Below, piece by piece: positions 35,290-43,764 of a DNA stretch of 43,764 nucleotides. The DNA comes from Gordonia rhizosphera NBRC 16068. Its GTDB lineage: Bacteria > Actinomycetota > Actinomycetes > Mycobacteriales > Mycobacteriaceae. Below the pieces are notes generated by a model. It was not told where the DNA came from, did no database searches, and was given only the letters and a program-made list of their open reading frames with translations. The stretch covers positions 1-43,764 of the forward strand of contig NZ_BAHC01000048.1 in the NCBI RefSeq assembly GCF_000298195.1, written 5' to 3'. How positions within the stretch are numbered: position 1 is the first letter of the stretch; each line of letters begins with the position of its first letter. The translations under genes and the position numbers were made by a program.

Positions 35290-35898
35290 TTATCTGCCCG
35301 AATCCGCGTCGTCGTCGGGTGGCTGATCCCAGCGTTCGAGCAGGGCCCGGCCACGGGGTGAGAGCTCGTAGCCGACCTCGAGGCTGTGGGTGACGCCCAG
35401 CTTCTTGAGCTTGCGGACATCGAGTTTGAAATCGGCTCTCGGTCTGCCCAATTCGGCGGCCAGCTCGGTGGAGACGACAGCCGGGCGACGCGCGATGATC
35501 TCCAGCACCGCGCGTGTCCACGGCCCGTGGGTGGAGCGTGCGTCGAGGCGATCGAGCCGCTTGGTCAGATCCGCGACATCGTCCTCGGAGAGTTCGGCAT
35601 CCTCGCGGAGCGCGATTCGGGGGTCGGGCCCCACCCAGCGCAGTCCGATACGGAAGACCGGGTCGTCGTTCTGCCGGAGCTTCGCGATGGCCGCCGCGGC
35701 CGTCGCGAACCCGGCCCGCGCCGCGTCGTCGTCGCTGATCTCGCTCGGGTCCACCGGCTGCACCGACGTGATCTCGACGACTCCCGCAGAAGTGGTGAAG
35801 GTCGAACCGGCCCGCACGCGGGCGGCCTCCCATCGGCGGAAGGCCAGGTCGACCGACCCGTCCGCCACGCCCTGAGCGATCGGCGCCGGAAGCAGCAC
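35290..35898 (-). CDS. Protein with PUA/ASCH-like N-terminal domain and winged-helix C terminus
   Basis: A 202-residue protein. The N-terminal part (AFRRWEAARVRAGSTFTTSAGVVEITSVQPV) resembles an ASCH/PUA-like beta barrel, which usually binds RNA. The C-terminal part (TRAVLEIIARRPAVVSTELAAELGRPRADFKLDVRKLKKLGV, then YELSPRGRALLERW) is a winged helix. The combination points to nucleic-acid binding, but I know no characterised family member. GTG start at 35898 has no ribosome site; TACCCT lies 6 nt upstream. Divergent from the dehydratase-VOC fusion with only 45 bp between starts; upstream of the AraC gene. Confidence 0.7.
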   Translation of the reverse strand: MLLPAPIAQGVADGSVDLAFRRWEAARVRAGSTFTTSAGVVEITSVQPVDPSEISDDDAARAGFATAAAAIAKLRQNDDPVFRIGLRWVGPDPRIALREDAELSEDDVADLTKRLDRLDARSTHGPWTRAVLEIIARRPAVVSTELAAELGRPRADFKLDVRKLKKLGVTHSLEVGYELSPRGRALLERWDQPPDDDADSGR

Positions 35899-35943
35899 AG
35901 AGCAAGGGTACCGACGATGCGTTCGCGGTCGTAGTGTCGACGT
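35899..35943. promoter_or_regulatory. Back-to-back leaderless promoters
   Basis: In 45 bp the minus strand has TACCCT (35910-35905), 6 nt before the GTG of the winged-helix gene. The plus strand has TAGTGT (35932-35937), 6 nt before the ATG of the fusion gene. Confidence 0.6.
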
Positions 35944-36615
35944 ATGACCGGATCCACAGGAACCCCAGTCAGTGCCGCGGTGGCGACCGAGGCCATCTCG
36001 GACCCGTGGCGGGTCCTCGCCGAGGCCCTGTACGCGGCCTACAAGACCGGGAACATGGTGCGTGGCGGCGAGTTCATCACCAGGATCATCGAGGCGGCGG
36101 AAGTGGCCGGCCATCACCCCGACGTCGACCTCCAATACGGCTCAGTCCATCTCGTCCTGACCACGCACAGTGCGCATGCCCTCACCGAGGCCGACGTCGC
36201 GCTCGCCAACACGATCGCCGCCATCGCGCTGGACCTCGGACTCGAACCTCTGGCCGCGCCGCCGGCGCGATTCGATCTCGCCATCGACGCACTCGACATC
36301 GACAAGATCCGGCCGTTCTGGAAGGCGGTCCTGGGCTATCGGGACGAGCCGGAGCAGACCTCGGTTGACCTCTCCGACCCGGCCGGGCGCCTGCCCGGGG
36401 TCTGGTTCCAGCAGATGGACGCACCGCGGCCGCAGCGCAGCCGGATGCACGTCGACCTCTGGGTGCCGCACGATGTGGTGGCCGACCGGATCGCGGCTGC
36501 CGTCGGCGCCGGCGGACAACTGCTCACCGACGAGTACGCGCCGTCGTTCTGGGTGCTCGCCGACGCAGAAGGCAACGAGATCTGTCTGTGCACCTGGCAG
36601 GAACGCGACGACTGA
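35944..36615 (+). CDS. Pterin-4a-carbinolamine dehydratase/VOC fusion protein
   Basis: A 223-residue two-domain protein. Residues about 20-100 are a PCD (4a-hydroxytetrahydrobiopterin dehydratase) domain with all three active-site His kept (AGHHPDVDLQYG and LTTHSAHALTEAD). Residues 108-223 are a VOC domain (FDLAIDALDIDKIRPFWKAVLGY through ADAEGNEICLCTWQ). This fusion is known in actinobacteria, but its role is not settled; no aromatic amino acid hydroxylase that would need pterin recycling is nearby. ATG start, probably leaderless. Convergent with the DUF559 gene across the first 70-bp palindrome. Confidence 0.85.
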   Translation: MTGSTGTPVSAAVATEAISDPWRVLAEALYAAYKTGNMVRGGEFITRIIEAAEVAGHHPDVDLQYGSVHLVLTTHSAHALTEADVALANTIAAIALDLGLEPLAAPPARFDLAIDALDIDKIRPFWKAVLGYRDEPEQTSVDLSDPAGRLPGVWFQQMDAPRPQRSRMHVDLWVPHDVVADRIAAAVGAGGQLLTDEYAPSFWVLADAEGNEICLCTWQERDD

Positions 36616-36658
36616 GCTCCGTTCGCCGAGCGGTCTGCAACGGCTCACCGTCCGCTGA

Positions 36659-36728
36659 CTGAAAATGGCCCCGTGAGGTCGATCCGAGGGGATATCCCCT
36701 CGGTGGTCGCTGTCGGGGCCGGTTTCAG
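36659..36728. repeat. 70-bp palindromic element, copy 1
   Basis: Architecture is a 14-bp outer arm CTGAAAATGGCCCC, an 11-nt spacer, a perfect 20-bp palindrome (36684-36703, centre GGGGATATCCCC), an 11-nt spacer and the outer arm GGGGCCGGTTTCAG. It is 18 bp from the 3' end of the DUF559 gene and could also act as a bidirectional terminator. Confidence 0.92.
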
Positions 36729-36746
36729 TCGGCCCTCGGACCACAC

Positions 36747-37580
36747 TCATGGTGCCAGCTTCCGTCGACGACGCGGCCGATGCCGGTCGGCATCGGTGAA
36801 CGTGGTGATGTCGGCGAGGGTCTCATCCCAGCCGAACATCACGTCGTCGTAGGTCAACCGCATCGTGGTGAGACCCCGGGCCAGCGCTTTGCGATCGCGC
36901 CGCCGGTCCTTGCGGTAATTCTCGAGGCTCGTGTGGTAGAGCTTGCTGTCACATTCGAGCAGCAACCGTCCCACTCGCAGATCGACCACGCCGACATCGC
37001 GAATGCTCGGCTGGACGACGACGTGGAAACCTCGTGCTCTCAGGCGCAGTCGGACAGCGGTCTCGGTTCCCGATTGCGAACGGGCGTCACACTTCGTGAT
37101 CCGACGGAGTATCACACGATTCATCTGGGGCATGGCGGCGAGAAGTTCACGCACGCTCAGTTGTGTGGAGTTGAGGATCGAATCGGCCACGATGATCCAG
37201 TCCTCGGCCGTCATGCACTGCGCGGCGCACATCAGTGCATCGGCGATCGGGTCGACGGCGGTATGGATGGGAAGAGGGCGGCCCGGGGTTTTGCAGAAGT
37301 TCTTGCGCTTGCCGTGGTGTCTCGAAGCCCGAGCATGCAGGGAGTCGTGGCCGGGCGGAATCCAGAAACCGTAGTGGCGCAGGGCCGAGACACATGAAAG
37401 TACGCCGCCTTTGCGGACGGCCTGGACCACCGTCTCGTCGGCTGTCGGAAAGGCATACCAACCGCGGCGCGGTCGCTCGAGGGTGCCTTCGCGGATCGCG
37501 CGGCGCAGTGACGCGTCGTTTTCCCCGCGGGCGATCAGTTCCGCGCGGGAGTAGACGCCGTATGCGTGAGGATTCTCCAC
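36747..37580 (-). CDS. AbiEi-type HTH and DUF559 (PD-(D/E)XK-like) protein
   Basis: A 277-residue protein. The N-terminal domain (YSRAELIARGENDASLRRAIREGTLERPRRGWYAFP) is the winged helix of AbiEi-family type IV antitoxins. The C-terminal DUF559 domain is Vsr/restriction-nuclease-like: Glu in GTETAVRLRLRARG, Asp in VGVVDLRVG, LLLECDSK with acidic residues and Lys, then DRRRDRKALARGLTTMRLTYDDV. The motif order suits a nuclease, although activity is not shown. No AbiEii toxin gene is adjacent. GTG start. It is bracketed by two 70-bp palindromic elements, as a mobile cargo gene might be; a defence role is inference. Confidence 0.8.
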   Translation of the reverse strand: MENPHAYGVYSRAELIARGENDASLRRAIREGTLERPRRGWYAFPTADETVVQAVRKGGVLSCVSALRHYGFWIPPGHDSLHARASRHHGKRKNFCKTPGRPLPIHTAVDPIADALMCAAQCMTAEDWIIVADSILNSTQLSVRELLAAMPQMNRVILRRITKCDARSQSGTETAVRLRLRARGFHVVVQPSIRDVGVVDLRVGRLLLECDSKLYHTSLENYRKDRRRDRKALARGLTTMRLTYDDVMFGWDETLADITTFTDADRHRPRRRRKLAP

Positions 37581-37696
37581 GCCCCATCAGACGTGGTGGG
37601 CGGGTCGGCGGTTCCACTCGTGTCATCCGAGGCGCACGGCCCTGGTGGCGCGGTCCGCGTTGGCCGGTTCCGTCAGGTGCGGCCGGGTCCCCGCCT

Positions 37697-37766
37697 ACTG
37701 AAAGTGGCCCCGTGGCGCGGCACCGAGGGGATATCCCCTCGGCCATCGCCCAGGGGGCCACTTTCA
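37697..37766. repeat. 70-bp palindromic element, copy 2
   Basis: Same 14-11-20-11-14 layout as copy 1: outer arms CTGAAAGTGGCCCC and GGGGCCACTTTCAG are perfectly complementary, and the inner 20-bp palindrome (37722-37741) is identical to copy 1. It lies between the malic enzyme stop and the DUF559 gene start. Confidence 0.92.
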
Positions 37767-37811
37767 GCAGCGGTCCGGACCGTCGCGGCACCGGTTGACG
37801 CATTCAGCCGA

Positions 37812-39041
37812 TCAGGCGACTCCCTCGGCCCGCGCGGCGTCCGCGACAGCCTCGGCAACCGCGGTCGCGACGCGCTTGTCCAGCGGGCTCGGCACGATCC
37901 GGTCGGGCCGGAGGTCGTCGGCGGCGACGGAGAAGATCGCTTCTGCCGCAGCCAATTTCATACGCTCGGTGATACGTCTCGCGCCGGCGTCGAGGGCGCC
38001 CTTGAAGACGCCCGGGAAGGCCAGCACGTTGTTGATCTGGTTCGGGAAGTCGCTGCGACCGGTCGCGACGATCGCGGCGTGTTTGGCGGCCAGGGTCGGA
38101 TGGATCTCCGGATCGGGGTTCGACAGGGCGAACACGATCGAATTGTCGGCCATGGACGCGATGAGCGACTCCTCGATCTTCCCGGCCGAGACGCCCAGGA
38201 ACACATCCGCACCCGCCAGGGCCTCGGCGGCACCGCCGGACAGGCCACGCGGATTGGTGCGTTCGGCCAGCTCGCGCTTGACCTCCGTCAGGTCTTGGCG
38301 ATGGAAGCTGATGATGCCCTTGGAGTCGAGTACGACGACATCCTCGATATCGGCTGCGCGGAGGATGTTCGCGCAGGCGACCCCGGCGGCACCGGCGCCG
38401 GAGATGACCACCTTGAGGCTGGTGATGTCGCGATCTTGCACCTTCATCGCGCCCTTGAGTGCCGCCAGCACGACGATGGCGGTGCCGTGCTGGTCGTCGT
38501 GCATGACCGGACAGTCGAGGGCCTCGATCACGCGATGCTCGATCTCGAAACAACGGGGTGCGGAGATGTCCTCGAGGTTGACCGCGCCGAAGCTTGGACG
38601 CAGCCGGACCAGGGTCTCCACGATCTCGTCGGGATCCTTGGTGTCGAGCACGATCGGTATCGAATTGAGCCCGGCGAAGGTGCGGAACAGGGCGGATTTG
38701 CCCTCCATGACCGGCAACGATGCGCGCGGTCCGATATCGCCGAGGCCGAGGACCGCGGAGCCGTCGCTCACCACGGCGACCAGGCGATCGGTCCACGTGT
38801 ACTTGCTGACCAGGGCCACGTCGTTGTCGATCGCGCGTGACACCTGCGCAACGCCCGGGGTGTAGGCGATCGACAGATCGCGCTGTGTGTCGATCGGGGA
38901 GCGCAACTCGACCGAGAGCTTCCCGCCGACGTGCGCCATGAAGATCTCTTCGTCGGTGATCGGCACGTCGGTGATCGACGGCTCGTCGAAGGGTGCGCCG
39001 TTCTGGTTCTCGGTGGGGATGTTGTCTGCCTTGCCGGCCAC
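37812..39041 (-). CDS. NAD(P)-dependent malic enzyme (short bacterial type)
   Basis: Oxidatively decarboxylates malate to pyruvate. The 409-residue protein is the short class without the phosphotransacetylase tail. Motifs include IAYTPGVAQVSRAI, the NAD-binding VSDGSAVLGLGDIGP, the catalytic Lys region MEGKSALF, the metal site MHDDQHGTAIV and the Rossmann loop ISGAGAAGVACANIL. GTG at 39041 is chosen for the AGGAGGA ribosome site; the frame stays open 77 codons upstream without homology. Divergent from the GntR gene across about 250 bp. Cofactor preference cannot be told by eye. Confidence 0.93.
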   Translation of the reverse strand: MAGKADNIPTENQNGAPFDEPSITDVPITDEEIFMAHVGGKLSVELRSPIDTQRDLSIAYTPGVAQVSRAIDNDVALVSKYTWTDRLVAVVSDGSAVLGLGDIGPRASLPVMEGKSALFRTFAGLNSIPIVLDTKDPDEIVETLVRLRPSFGAVNLEDISAPRCFEIEHRVIEALDCPVMHDDQHGTAIVVLAALKGAMKVQDRDITSLKVVISGAGAAGVACANILRAADIEDVVVLDSKGIISFHRQDLTEVKRELAERTNPRGLSGGAAEALAGADVFLGVSAGKIEESLIASMADNSIVFALSNPDPEIHPTLAAKHAAIVATGRSDFPNQINNVLAFPGVFKGALDAGARRITERMKLAAAEAIFSVAADDLRPDRIVPSPLDKRVATAVAEAVADAARAEGVA

Positions 39042-39278
39042 GTTGTCCTCCTGCTGCCCGCGGTGACCGCGGGGTGTCCTTGTGGGTGGCGCCACGTCGG
39101 CGGGGCACCAGTACACCGATGGGATCGGTCTGCGGCGGTCGGGGTTCCGCCCGTCCTGCCCGTTCTCGATCTGCCGCGTCCGATCGTCGTGCAACGTTCG
39201 CGCAGCCCGACCAGTGTCCCACCGCGTTTGTGACACGGGCAAGGAGCCCCTGAGTTGAATGAATGGAGTCACATGAGG

Positions 39279-39289
39279 TACAACTTGTA
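39279..39289. promoter_or_regulatory. Candidate GntR operator
   Basis: TACAACTTGTA is an 11-bp perfect palindrome ending 3 nt before the preferred GntR start codon. FadR-type GntR proteins bind short palindromes like this near their own promoter. Confidence 0.5.
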
Positions 39290-39292
39290 TCT

Positions 39293-39958
39293 ATGTTGCA
39301 TGCGAGCGCTACGCCGAATGCCGGGTCGGCGGCCGAGCGGGTCTACCACGAGGTCAAGGAGCTGATCCTGACCAACGACCTCGCCGGCGGTGAACTGATC
39401 AGCGAGGGTGATGTCGCCACTCGATGTGAAGTGAGCCGCACCCCGGTCCGTGAGGCCTTCCTGCGCCTGCAGGCCGAGGGCTGGATGCGGCTGTACCCGA
39501 AGCGCGGCGCGCTCGTGGTCCCCATCTCCGACCACGAGGCCCACGACGTCGTCGACGCCCGCAAGCTGCTCGAGGAGCATGCGGTGCGCGCCGTCGTCGA
39601 CGACCCGGTCGCTGTCACCGCGCTGGTCACACGACTGCGCGAGAACCTCGCCGCCCACCGCGCCGCCGATCCGGACGACGTGGCCGAGTTCTCCCGCATC
39701 GACGCCGAGTTCCATCAGATCATCGTCGCCGCCGGTGACAATCCGCTGCTCGCGGAGTTCTTCGTCGGCCTCGGCGAGCGTCACCGCCGGATGACCACCG
39801 CCAGCGTGCACCGCGACGTCGCGGTGGCCTCACGAATTCTCACCGACCATCAGCAGCTGCTCACCGCGATCGAACAGGGTGACGCCGACATCTTCGCGGA
39901 CGCCCTCGCCTCCCATCTCGCGGGCGTTCACGACATCCGAACCGGGGGCCGACGATGA
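39293..39958 (+). CDS. GntR-family regulator (FadR/FCD subgroup)
   Basis: A 221-residue regulator. N-terminal winged helix VYHEVKELILTNDLAGGELISEGDVATRCEVSRTPVREAFLRLQAEGWMRL is typical GntR, and the all-helical FCD effector domain starts near residue 85 (HDVVDARKLLEEHAVRAV), with metal-ligand candidates in DAEFHQII and the last His-containing helices. ATG at 39293 preferred, because the palindrome lies just before it; the ATG at 39263 would add ten residues and put the palindrome inside the gene. The stop overlaps the MFS ATG by 4 nt, so it probably controls that transporter. Confidence 0.88.
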   Translation: MLHASATPNAGSAAERVYHEVKELILTNDLAGGELISEGDVATRCEVSRTPVREAFLRLQAEGWMRLYPKRGALVVPISDHEAHDVVDARKLLEEHAVRAVVDDPVAVTALVTRLRENLAAHRAADPDDVAEFSRIDAEFHQIIVAAGDNPLLAEFFVGLGERHRRMTTASVHRDVAVASRILTDHQQLLTAIEQGDADIFADALASHLAGVHDIRTGGRR

Positions 39959-41187
39959 CCGCGACCGCCATCGACCTGCAGCCCGCACCCCCGACGACGA
40001 CCACCGGTCGGTGGAAACCCGTCTCGCTCGCCGTGTTCGCCGCCGCGTGGGGCGGCAACGAGTTCACCCCGCTGCTGGTCATGTACCGGCAGGACGGTGC
40101 GCTGTCGGCCGTCGCCGTCGACGGCCTGCTGTTCACCTACGTCCTCGGCATCGTCCCGGCCCTGCTGGTCGGCGGACCGCTCTCGGATCGGTTCGGCCGC
40201 CGGCCCCTGATGCTGCCCGCGCCGATCTTCGCGGCGCTCGGCTCGCTGCTGCTCGCCCTCGGACCGGACTCGCTGACGCTGCTGAGCCTCGGGCGTGTCG
40301 CGAGCGGGGTGGCCCTGGGTCTGTCGATGGCGGTCGGCGGCACCTGGATCGCCGAGATCAGTCACCGCGAGGGCGTCGGGGTCGCCGTCGGTGCGCGCCG
40401 CGCCGCGATGAGTCTGACGGCCGGCTTCGGCATCGGTGCGGGGCTGGCCGGCGTGCTCGCACAGTGGGGGCCATGGCCCACCGTCACTCCGTACGCGGTC
40501 AACATTGCGCTGGCCGCCGGCGCCCTGACGCTGCTGACGGCCTGCCCGGAGACCCGCGCGCCGTCGTCGTCGCCCGGCCGGCTCATCGACGACCTGAAGA
40601 TCCGGGGGATCACCAACCGGCGGTTCCTGTTCGTCGTCCTGCCCATCGCGCCGTGGGTGTTCGGCGCCTGTGCCTCGGCCTACGCGATCATCCCGGCGCT
40701 GATGACGATGCACACCTCCGGCGCGCCGATCGCGTTCGCCTCCCTGTGCTGTGTCCTCGGTCTCGCCGCGGGCTTCGGCATCCAGTCCGTCGGCCGCCGC
40801 ATCGACAACCCTGCCGGCGTGCGCGGCCCCGCCCTCGCTCTGGTCATCCTCGCCACCGGCATGGCGCTGGCCGCGGCGGCCGCGTCGGCGCTGACGATCT
40901 GGCTGTCGCTGGCCGCGGCGGCCGTGCTGGGCTGCGGCTACGGCATGGCGATGATCTCCGGACTGCTCGAGGTCCAGCGGATCGCGGGCCCGAACAATCT
41001 CGCGGGGCTCACCGCCGTGTTCTACGGCGCCACCTATCTCGGCTTCGCGGTGCCGGCGGTTCTCGCCTGGATCTCCGAGACATACTTGGCGGTCACCTAC
41101 CCGATGATGTTCGGATTCGGGGTCGTCGCGGCGCTGGTGTGTCTGGTGATCGTCGTCATCGCGCATCGGGTCGATCGCCGGGCGTAG
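39955..41187 (+). CDS. Major facilitator superfamily transporter
   Basis: A 410-residue membrane transporter with 12 predicted helices. The loop 2-3 motif GGPLSDRFGRRPLML is the MFS signature A, and the central loop RLIDDLKIRGITNRRF separates the two bundles. It is coupled to the GntR regulator by a 4-nt overlap, so export or uptake of the regulator's ligand is likely, though the substrate is not readable. GC-rich codon use matches the surroundings. Confidence 0.9.
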   Translation: MTATAIDLQPAPPTTTTGRWKPVSLAVFAAAWGGNEFTPLLVMYRQDGALSAVAVDGLLFTYVLGIVPALLVGGPLSDRFGRRPLMLPAPIFAALGSLLLALGPDSLTLLSLGRVASGVALGLSMAVGGTWIAEISHREGVGVAVGARRAAMSLTAGFGIGAGLAGVLAQWGPWPTVTPYAVNIALAAGALTLLTACPETRAPSSSPGRLIDDLKIRGITNRRFLFVVLPIAPWVFGACASAYAIIPALMTMHTSGAPIAFASLCCVLGLAAGFGIQSVGRRIDNPAGVRGPALALVILATGMALAAAAASALTIWLSLAAAAVLGCGYGMAMISGLLEVQRIAGPNNLAGLTAVFYGATYLGFAVPAVLAWISETYLAVTYPMMFGFGVVAALVCLVIVVIAHRVDRRA

Positions 41188-41242
41188 AGGTGGTCGCCGG
41201 TACCCTCATCGGTGATTCTTCACGACAGGGGAGGTGCCGACG

Positions 41243-43300
41243 ATGATGCTGGGGGCGTGGGTCACCGCCGTGACGGCCCTGGTGCTGGTGGTGCCCGGGG
41301 CGCTCGTCGGTCGTCGTATGACGTTGCCGTGGCCGGTCGCGATCGCCGCGGGCCCGCCGATCACCCTCGCGATCGTCGGGGTGTTCACCGTTGTCTACTC
41401 AGTCGTCGGCTTCGAGTGGAACGTCTGGACCGCGCTGCTCGCGCTGGTGATCACACTGCTCGCCGGCTGGGCGTACGCGGCCGCGCTACGCAGCCGGAGG
41501 TTACGTGGGCTCGCGGGTCCGACCCGAGACGACGATGAGCCGCTCGACCGCCGCGGGACACTCGCACTGGCGGCCGGTGCGGTGCTGGGCGGGGCGATCA
41601 TCGCGATCACCTGCATCCGGCCGCTGGTGATCACCGCCGCCGAGGGATTGGACAGTATCCCGCAGGTCTGGGACTCGCTGTGGCATGCGAGTTCCCTGCG
41701 CTGGATCCACGAGACCGGTATCGGGTCGGCGTTGCGCATGGGCGAGCTCATGAACTACGACACCCACGGGTTCAACTACTACCCGAACACCTGGCATGCA
41801 CTCGGTGCGATCCTGTTCCCGATCACCGGCGCCAACCCCGTCGAGCTCTACAACACCTACTCGCCGGCGGTGCTGGCCGTCACCATCCCGTTCGGGGTGG
41901 CCTCGCTGGCCTACTGGTTCGCCCGCCACCGCCTCGCCCCCGACCGCGCCGCCTTCCTGGCCGGGACGGCCGCCGCCATCTCCGGTCTCTTCCCGTCGTT
42001 GCCCTACGTGGAGGTCGAGCTCACCTCGGTCCCCAACGCGGTCGGTGTCTCCATCGCGCCGATCGCGGCGATCCTGGTCATCAGCGCCGTCCGAGACCGG
42101 CGACGCGTGCTGCCCGCCGCGATCGCGGTCTCCGGGGTCACCGCGACGCATCCCTCCGGGCTGATCCTCGCCGGCGTCATCGTCGTGCTGTGGTGGCTGT
42201 GCGAGGGGCTGTGGCGGCCCGCATACGGCCGGCTGCGTGATCTGGCGACCCTCGCCGTCACCGGCGCGCTGACGTTGGTGCTGATAGCGCCCGTGGTGCT
42301 GGGGACGATCGCGGTCGCCGACACCAACACCCTGCCGTTCTTCGACTTCCGCGAGGAGACCGTCGGCGTCCTCGACGGACTCGCACAGGCGGCGTTCAAC
42401 GGAACCGTCCCGCTCGGTGAGGTGTCGTATCCGGTGTGGGGTCTGATCGTGGCGACGATCGCCGGCCTCGGGGTGCTGGCCTGGCTGCGGTGCTGGGCGG
42501 GGCTGGCCACCTGGGCGGCGTTCGTGCTCGTCACCGCCAACGCGGTGGTCTCCCTCGGCCCGCTGTCCTACCCGCTCGGCGCGATCGGCGGCTACTTCTA
42601 CAACTCACCGCACCGGCTGACCTTCGTCGTCGCGCTGTTCTCCGCGGCGGTCGCCGGGATCGCCCTCGGCATGCTCGCGCTCGGTGTGGCCGCGCTGGTG
42701 TCACGGTGGACGTCGAGCGAACCGGCGCCGATGAGGCAGCCCTCCCGACGATGGGTGATCCCGGCGACTGCCGCCGTGCTGATGGTGCTCGTCGCGGGGG
42801 CGGCGGTGTGGCGATACCCGACCAACGCGCAGATCGCGACCAAGCACCGCGACGGCAAACTCGTCGGCGCCGACGACCTCGCGGCCTACCACTGGCTCGA
42901 GCAGCAACCGGGGGCTCGGGATTCGCTCATCCTCAACAACCTCGACCAGGGCACCGGCTGGATCTATCCGGTCACCGGGCTCACGCCGATGTTCGCGTTC
43001 TACCGCGCCAACGACTTCTCGCAGCGTCAGCGAGATCTGTTCTGGGGGGTGTCGCAGATCGGTGCCGACCCGTATATCGACGGCATCGTCCGGGACCTGA
43101 ACGTGCACTACGTGATCGACAGCCCGCCGAGCTACTGGCCATTCCAGAACGGGGTGCCCGACCCCGACCACGGCGTGCAGGGCGACCCGTTCCTGGCCCT
43201 GCGGCGCCAGGGTGCACCGGGTCTGACTCCGGTCTTCCGGCAGGGCAACGTCACCGTCTTCGAGGTCAACGAGAAGGTATACCCGGAGCCGACCGGCTGA
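41243..43300 (+). CDS. Large polytopic membrane protein (DUF6541 type)
   Basis: A 685-residue protein with about a dozen hydrophobic helices through residue 530 and an extracytoplasmic C-terminal domain (AYHWLEQQPGARDSLILNNLDQGTGWIYPVTGLTPMF through NEKVYPEPTG). The early loop WDSLWHASSLRWIHETG with acidic and His residues, and the overall layout, resemble GT-C glycosyltransferases that use polyprenyl-phosphate sugars; that is an inference. ATG at 41243 has GGGGAGG 8 nt upstream; the GTG 9 nt earlier overlaps that site. Next to galE, as in mycobacteria where envelope-polysaccharide genes cluster (Rv3630-Rv3634c). Confidence 0.75.
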   Translation: MMLGAWVTAVTALVLVVPGALVGRRMTLPWPVAIAAGPPITLAIVGVFTVVYSVVGFEWNVWTALLALVITLLAGWAYAAALRSRRLRGLAGPTRDDDEPLDRRGTLALAAGAVLGGAIIAITCIRPLVITAAEGLDSIPQVWDSLWHASSLRWIHETGIGSALRMGELMNYDTHGFNYYPNTWHALGAILFPITGANPVELYNTYSPAVLAVTIPFGVASLAYWFARHRLAPDRAAFLAGTAAAISGLFPSLPYVEVELTSVPNAVGVSIAPIAAILVISAVRDRRRVLPAAIAVSGVTATHPSGLILAGVIVVLWWLCEGLWRPAYGRLRDLATLAVTGALTLVLIAPVVLGTIAVADTNTLPFFDFREETVGVLDGLAQAAFNGTVPLGEVSYPVWGLIVATIAGLGVLAWLRCWAGLATWAAFVLVTANAVVSLGPLSYPLGAIGGYFYNSPHRLTFVVALFSAAVAGIALGMLALGVAALVSRWTSSEPAPMRQPSRRWVIPATAAVLMVLVAGAAVWRYPTNAQIATKHRDGKLVGADDLAAYHWLEQQPGARDSLILNNLDQGTGWIYPVTGLTPMFAFYRANDFSQRQRDLFWGVSQIGADPYIDGIVRDLNVHYVIDSPPSYWPFQNGVPDPDHGVQGDPFLALRRQGAPGLTPVFRQGNVTVFEVNEKVYPEPTG

Positions 43301-43308
43301 ACGCGGCC

Positions 43309-43764
<456 letters not shown>

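Noticed and set aside
37566..38840. 424-codon plus-strand frame over malic enzyme
   Set aside because: Antisense shadow of the malic enzyme gene.

Overview
The window is high-GC actinobacterial chromosome. Gene content and order match the Mycobacterium tuberculosis block from crp (Rv3676) to galE, with lineage-specific insertions. Leaderless-type promoters, a 6C RNA, the small Tad-type locus beside an MrfA-like helicase and the character of the repeats point to Mycobacteriales, most likely Gordonia or a close relative. The genus is inferred, not proven. Correspondences to Rv numbers come from memory of gene order and family, not from a search.

Layout. 1-6570: crp and a small membrane protein on the minus strand; a plus-strand operon nth / TlpA-like thioredoxin / Nudix CoA pyrophosphatase / MarP protease with 4-nt overlaps; a convergent epoxide-hydrolase-like gene and a holin-X-family membrane protein. 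6570-11180: acetyl-CoA synthetase with a good CRP site upstream, a degenerate Fic-like protein, a 585-bp gene-free convergent gap and a HAD-IB phosphatase. 11290-16920: 6C RNA, a truncated lipase, then the operon ssd(tadZ-like)-tadA-tadB-tadC-flp-tadE-tadG-like. 16990-26340: SpoIIAA-like protein, an unknown protein overlapping an MrfA-type helicase, cold shock protein, Rv3647c-like protein, topA and a membrane adenylate cyclase.

26460-32630: DNA polymerase III delta', an NMT1-type ABC importer (ATPase, two permeases, Tat lipoprotein), a LysR regulator and a small acidic protein. 32860-36750: a secreted alpha/beta hydrolase between oppositely oriented repeat arrays, tRNA-Thr(CGT), VOC protein, AraC regulator, a PUA/ASCH-like winged-helix protein and a pterin dehydratase-VOC fusion. 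36660-43764: an AbiEi/DUF559 protein bracketed by two 70-bp palindromic elements of identical architecture, malic enzyme, a GntR-MFS pair, a large polytopic membrane protein and the 3' part of galE.

How the parts connect. The CRP regulator at the left end probably acts at the site in front of acs, linking cAMP (a cyclase lies at 24.8-26.3 kb) to acetate use. The Tad genes form one translationally coupled operon that makes or docks a type IVb pilin. Many genes carry a -10 hexamer 5-8 nt before the start codon, so leaderless transcripts look common. The accessory signals are mostly in intergenic DNA: 70-bp palindromes around the DUF559 gene, about 21-bp periodic arrays (one pair flanking the secreted hydrolase), a gene-free gap with an orphan operator-like palindrome and a CRP-like site, and several proteins with degraded active sites (Fic-like, EphE-like, Ssd). 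I found no insertion sequence, prophage or CRISPR array.
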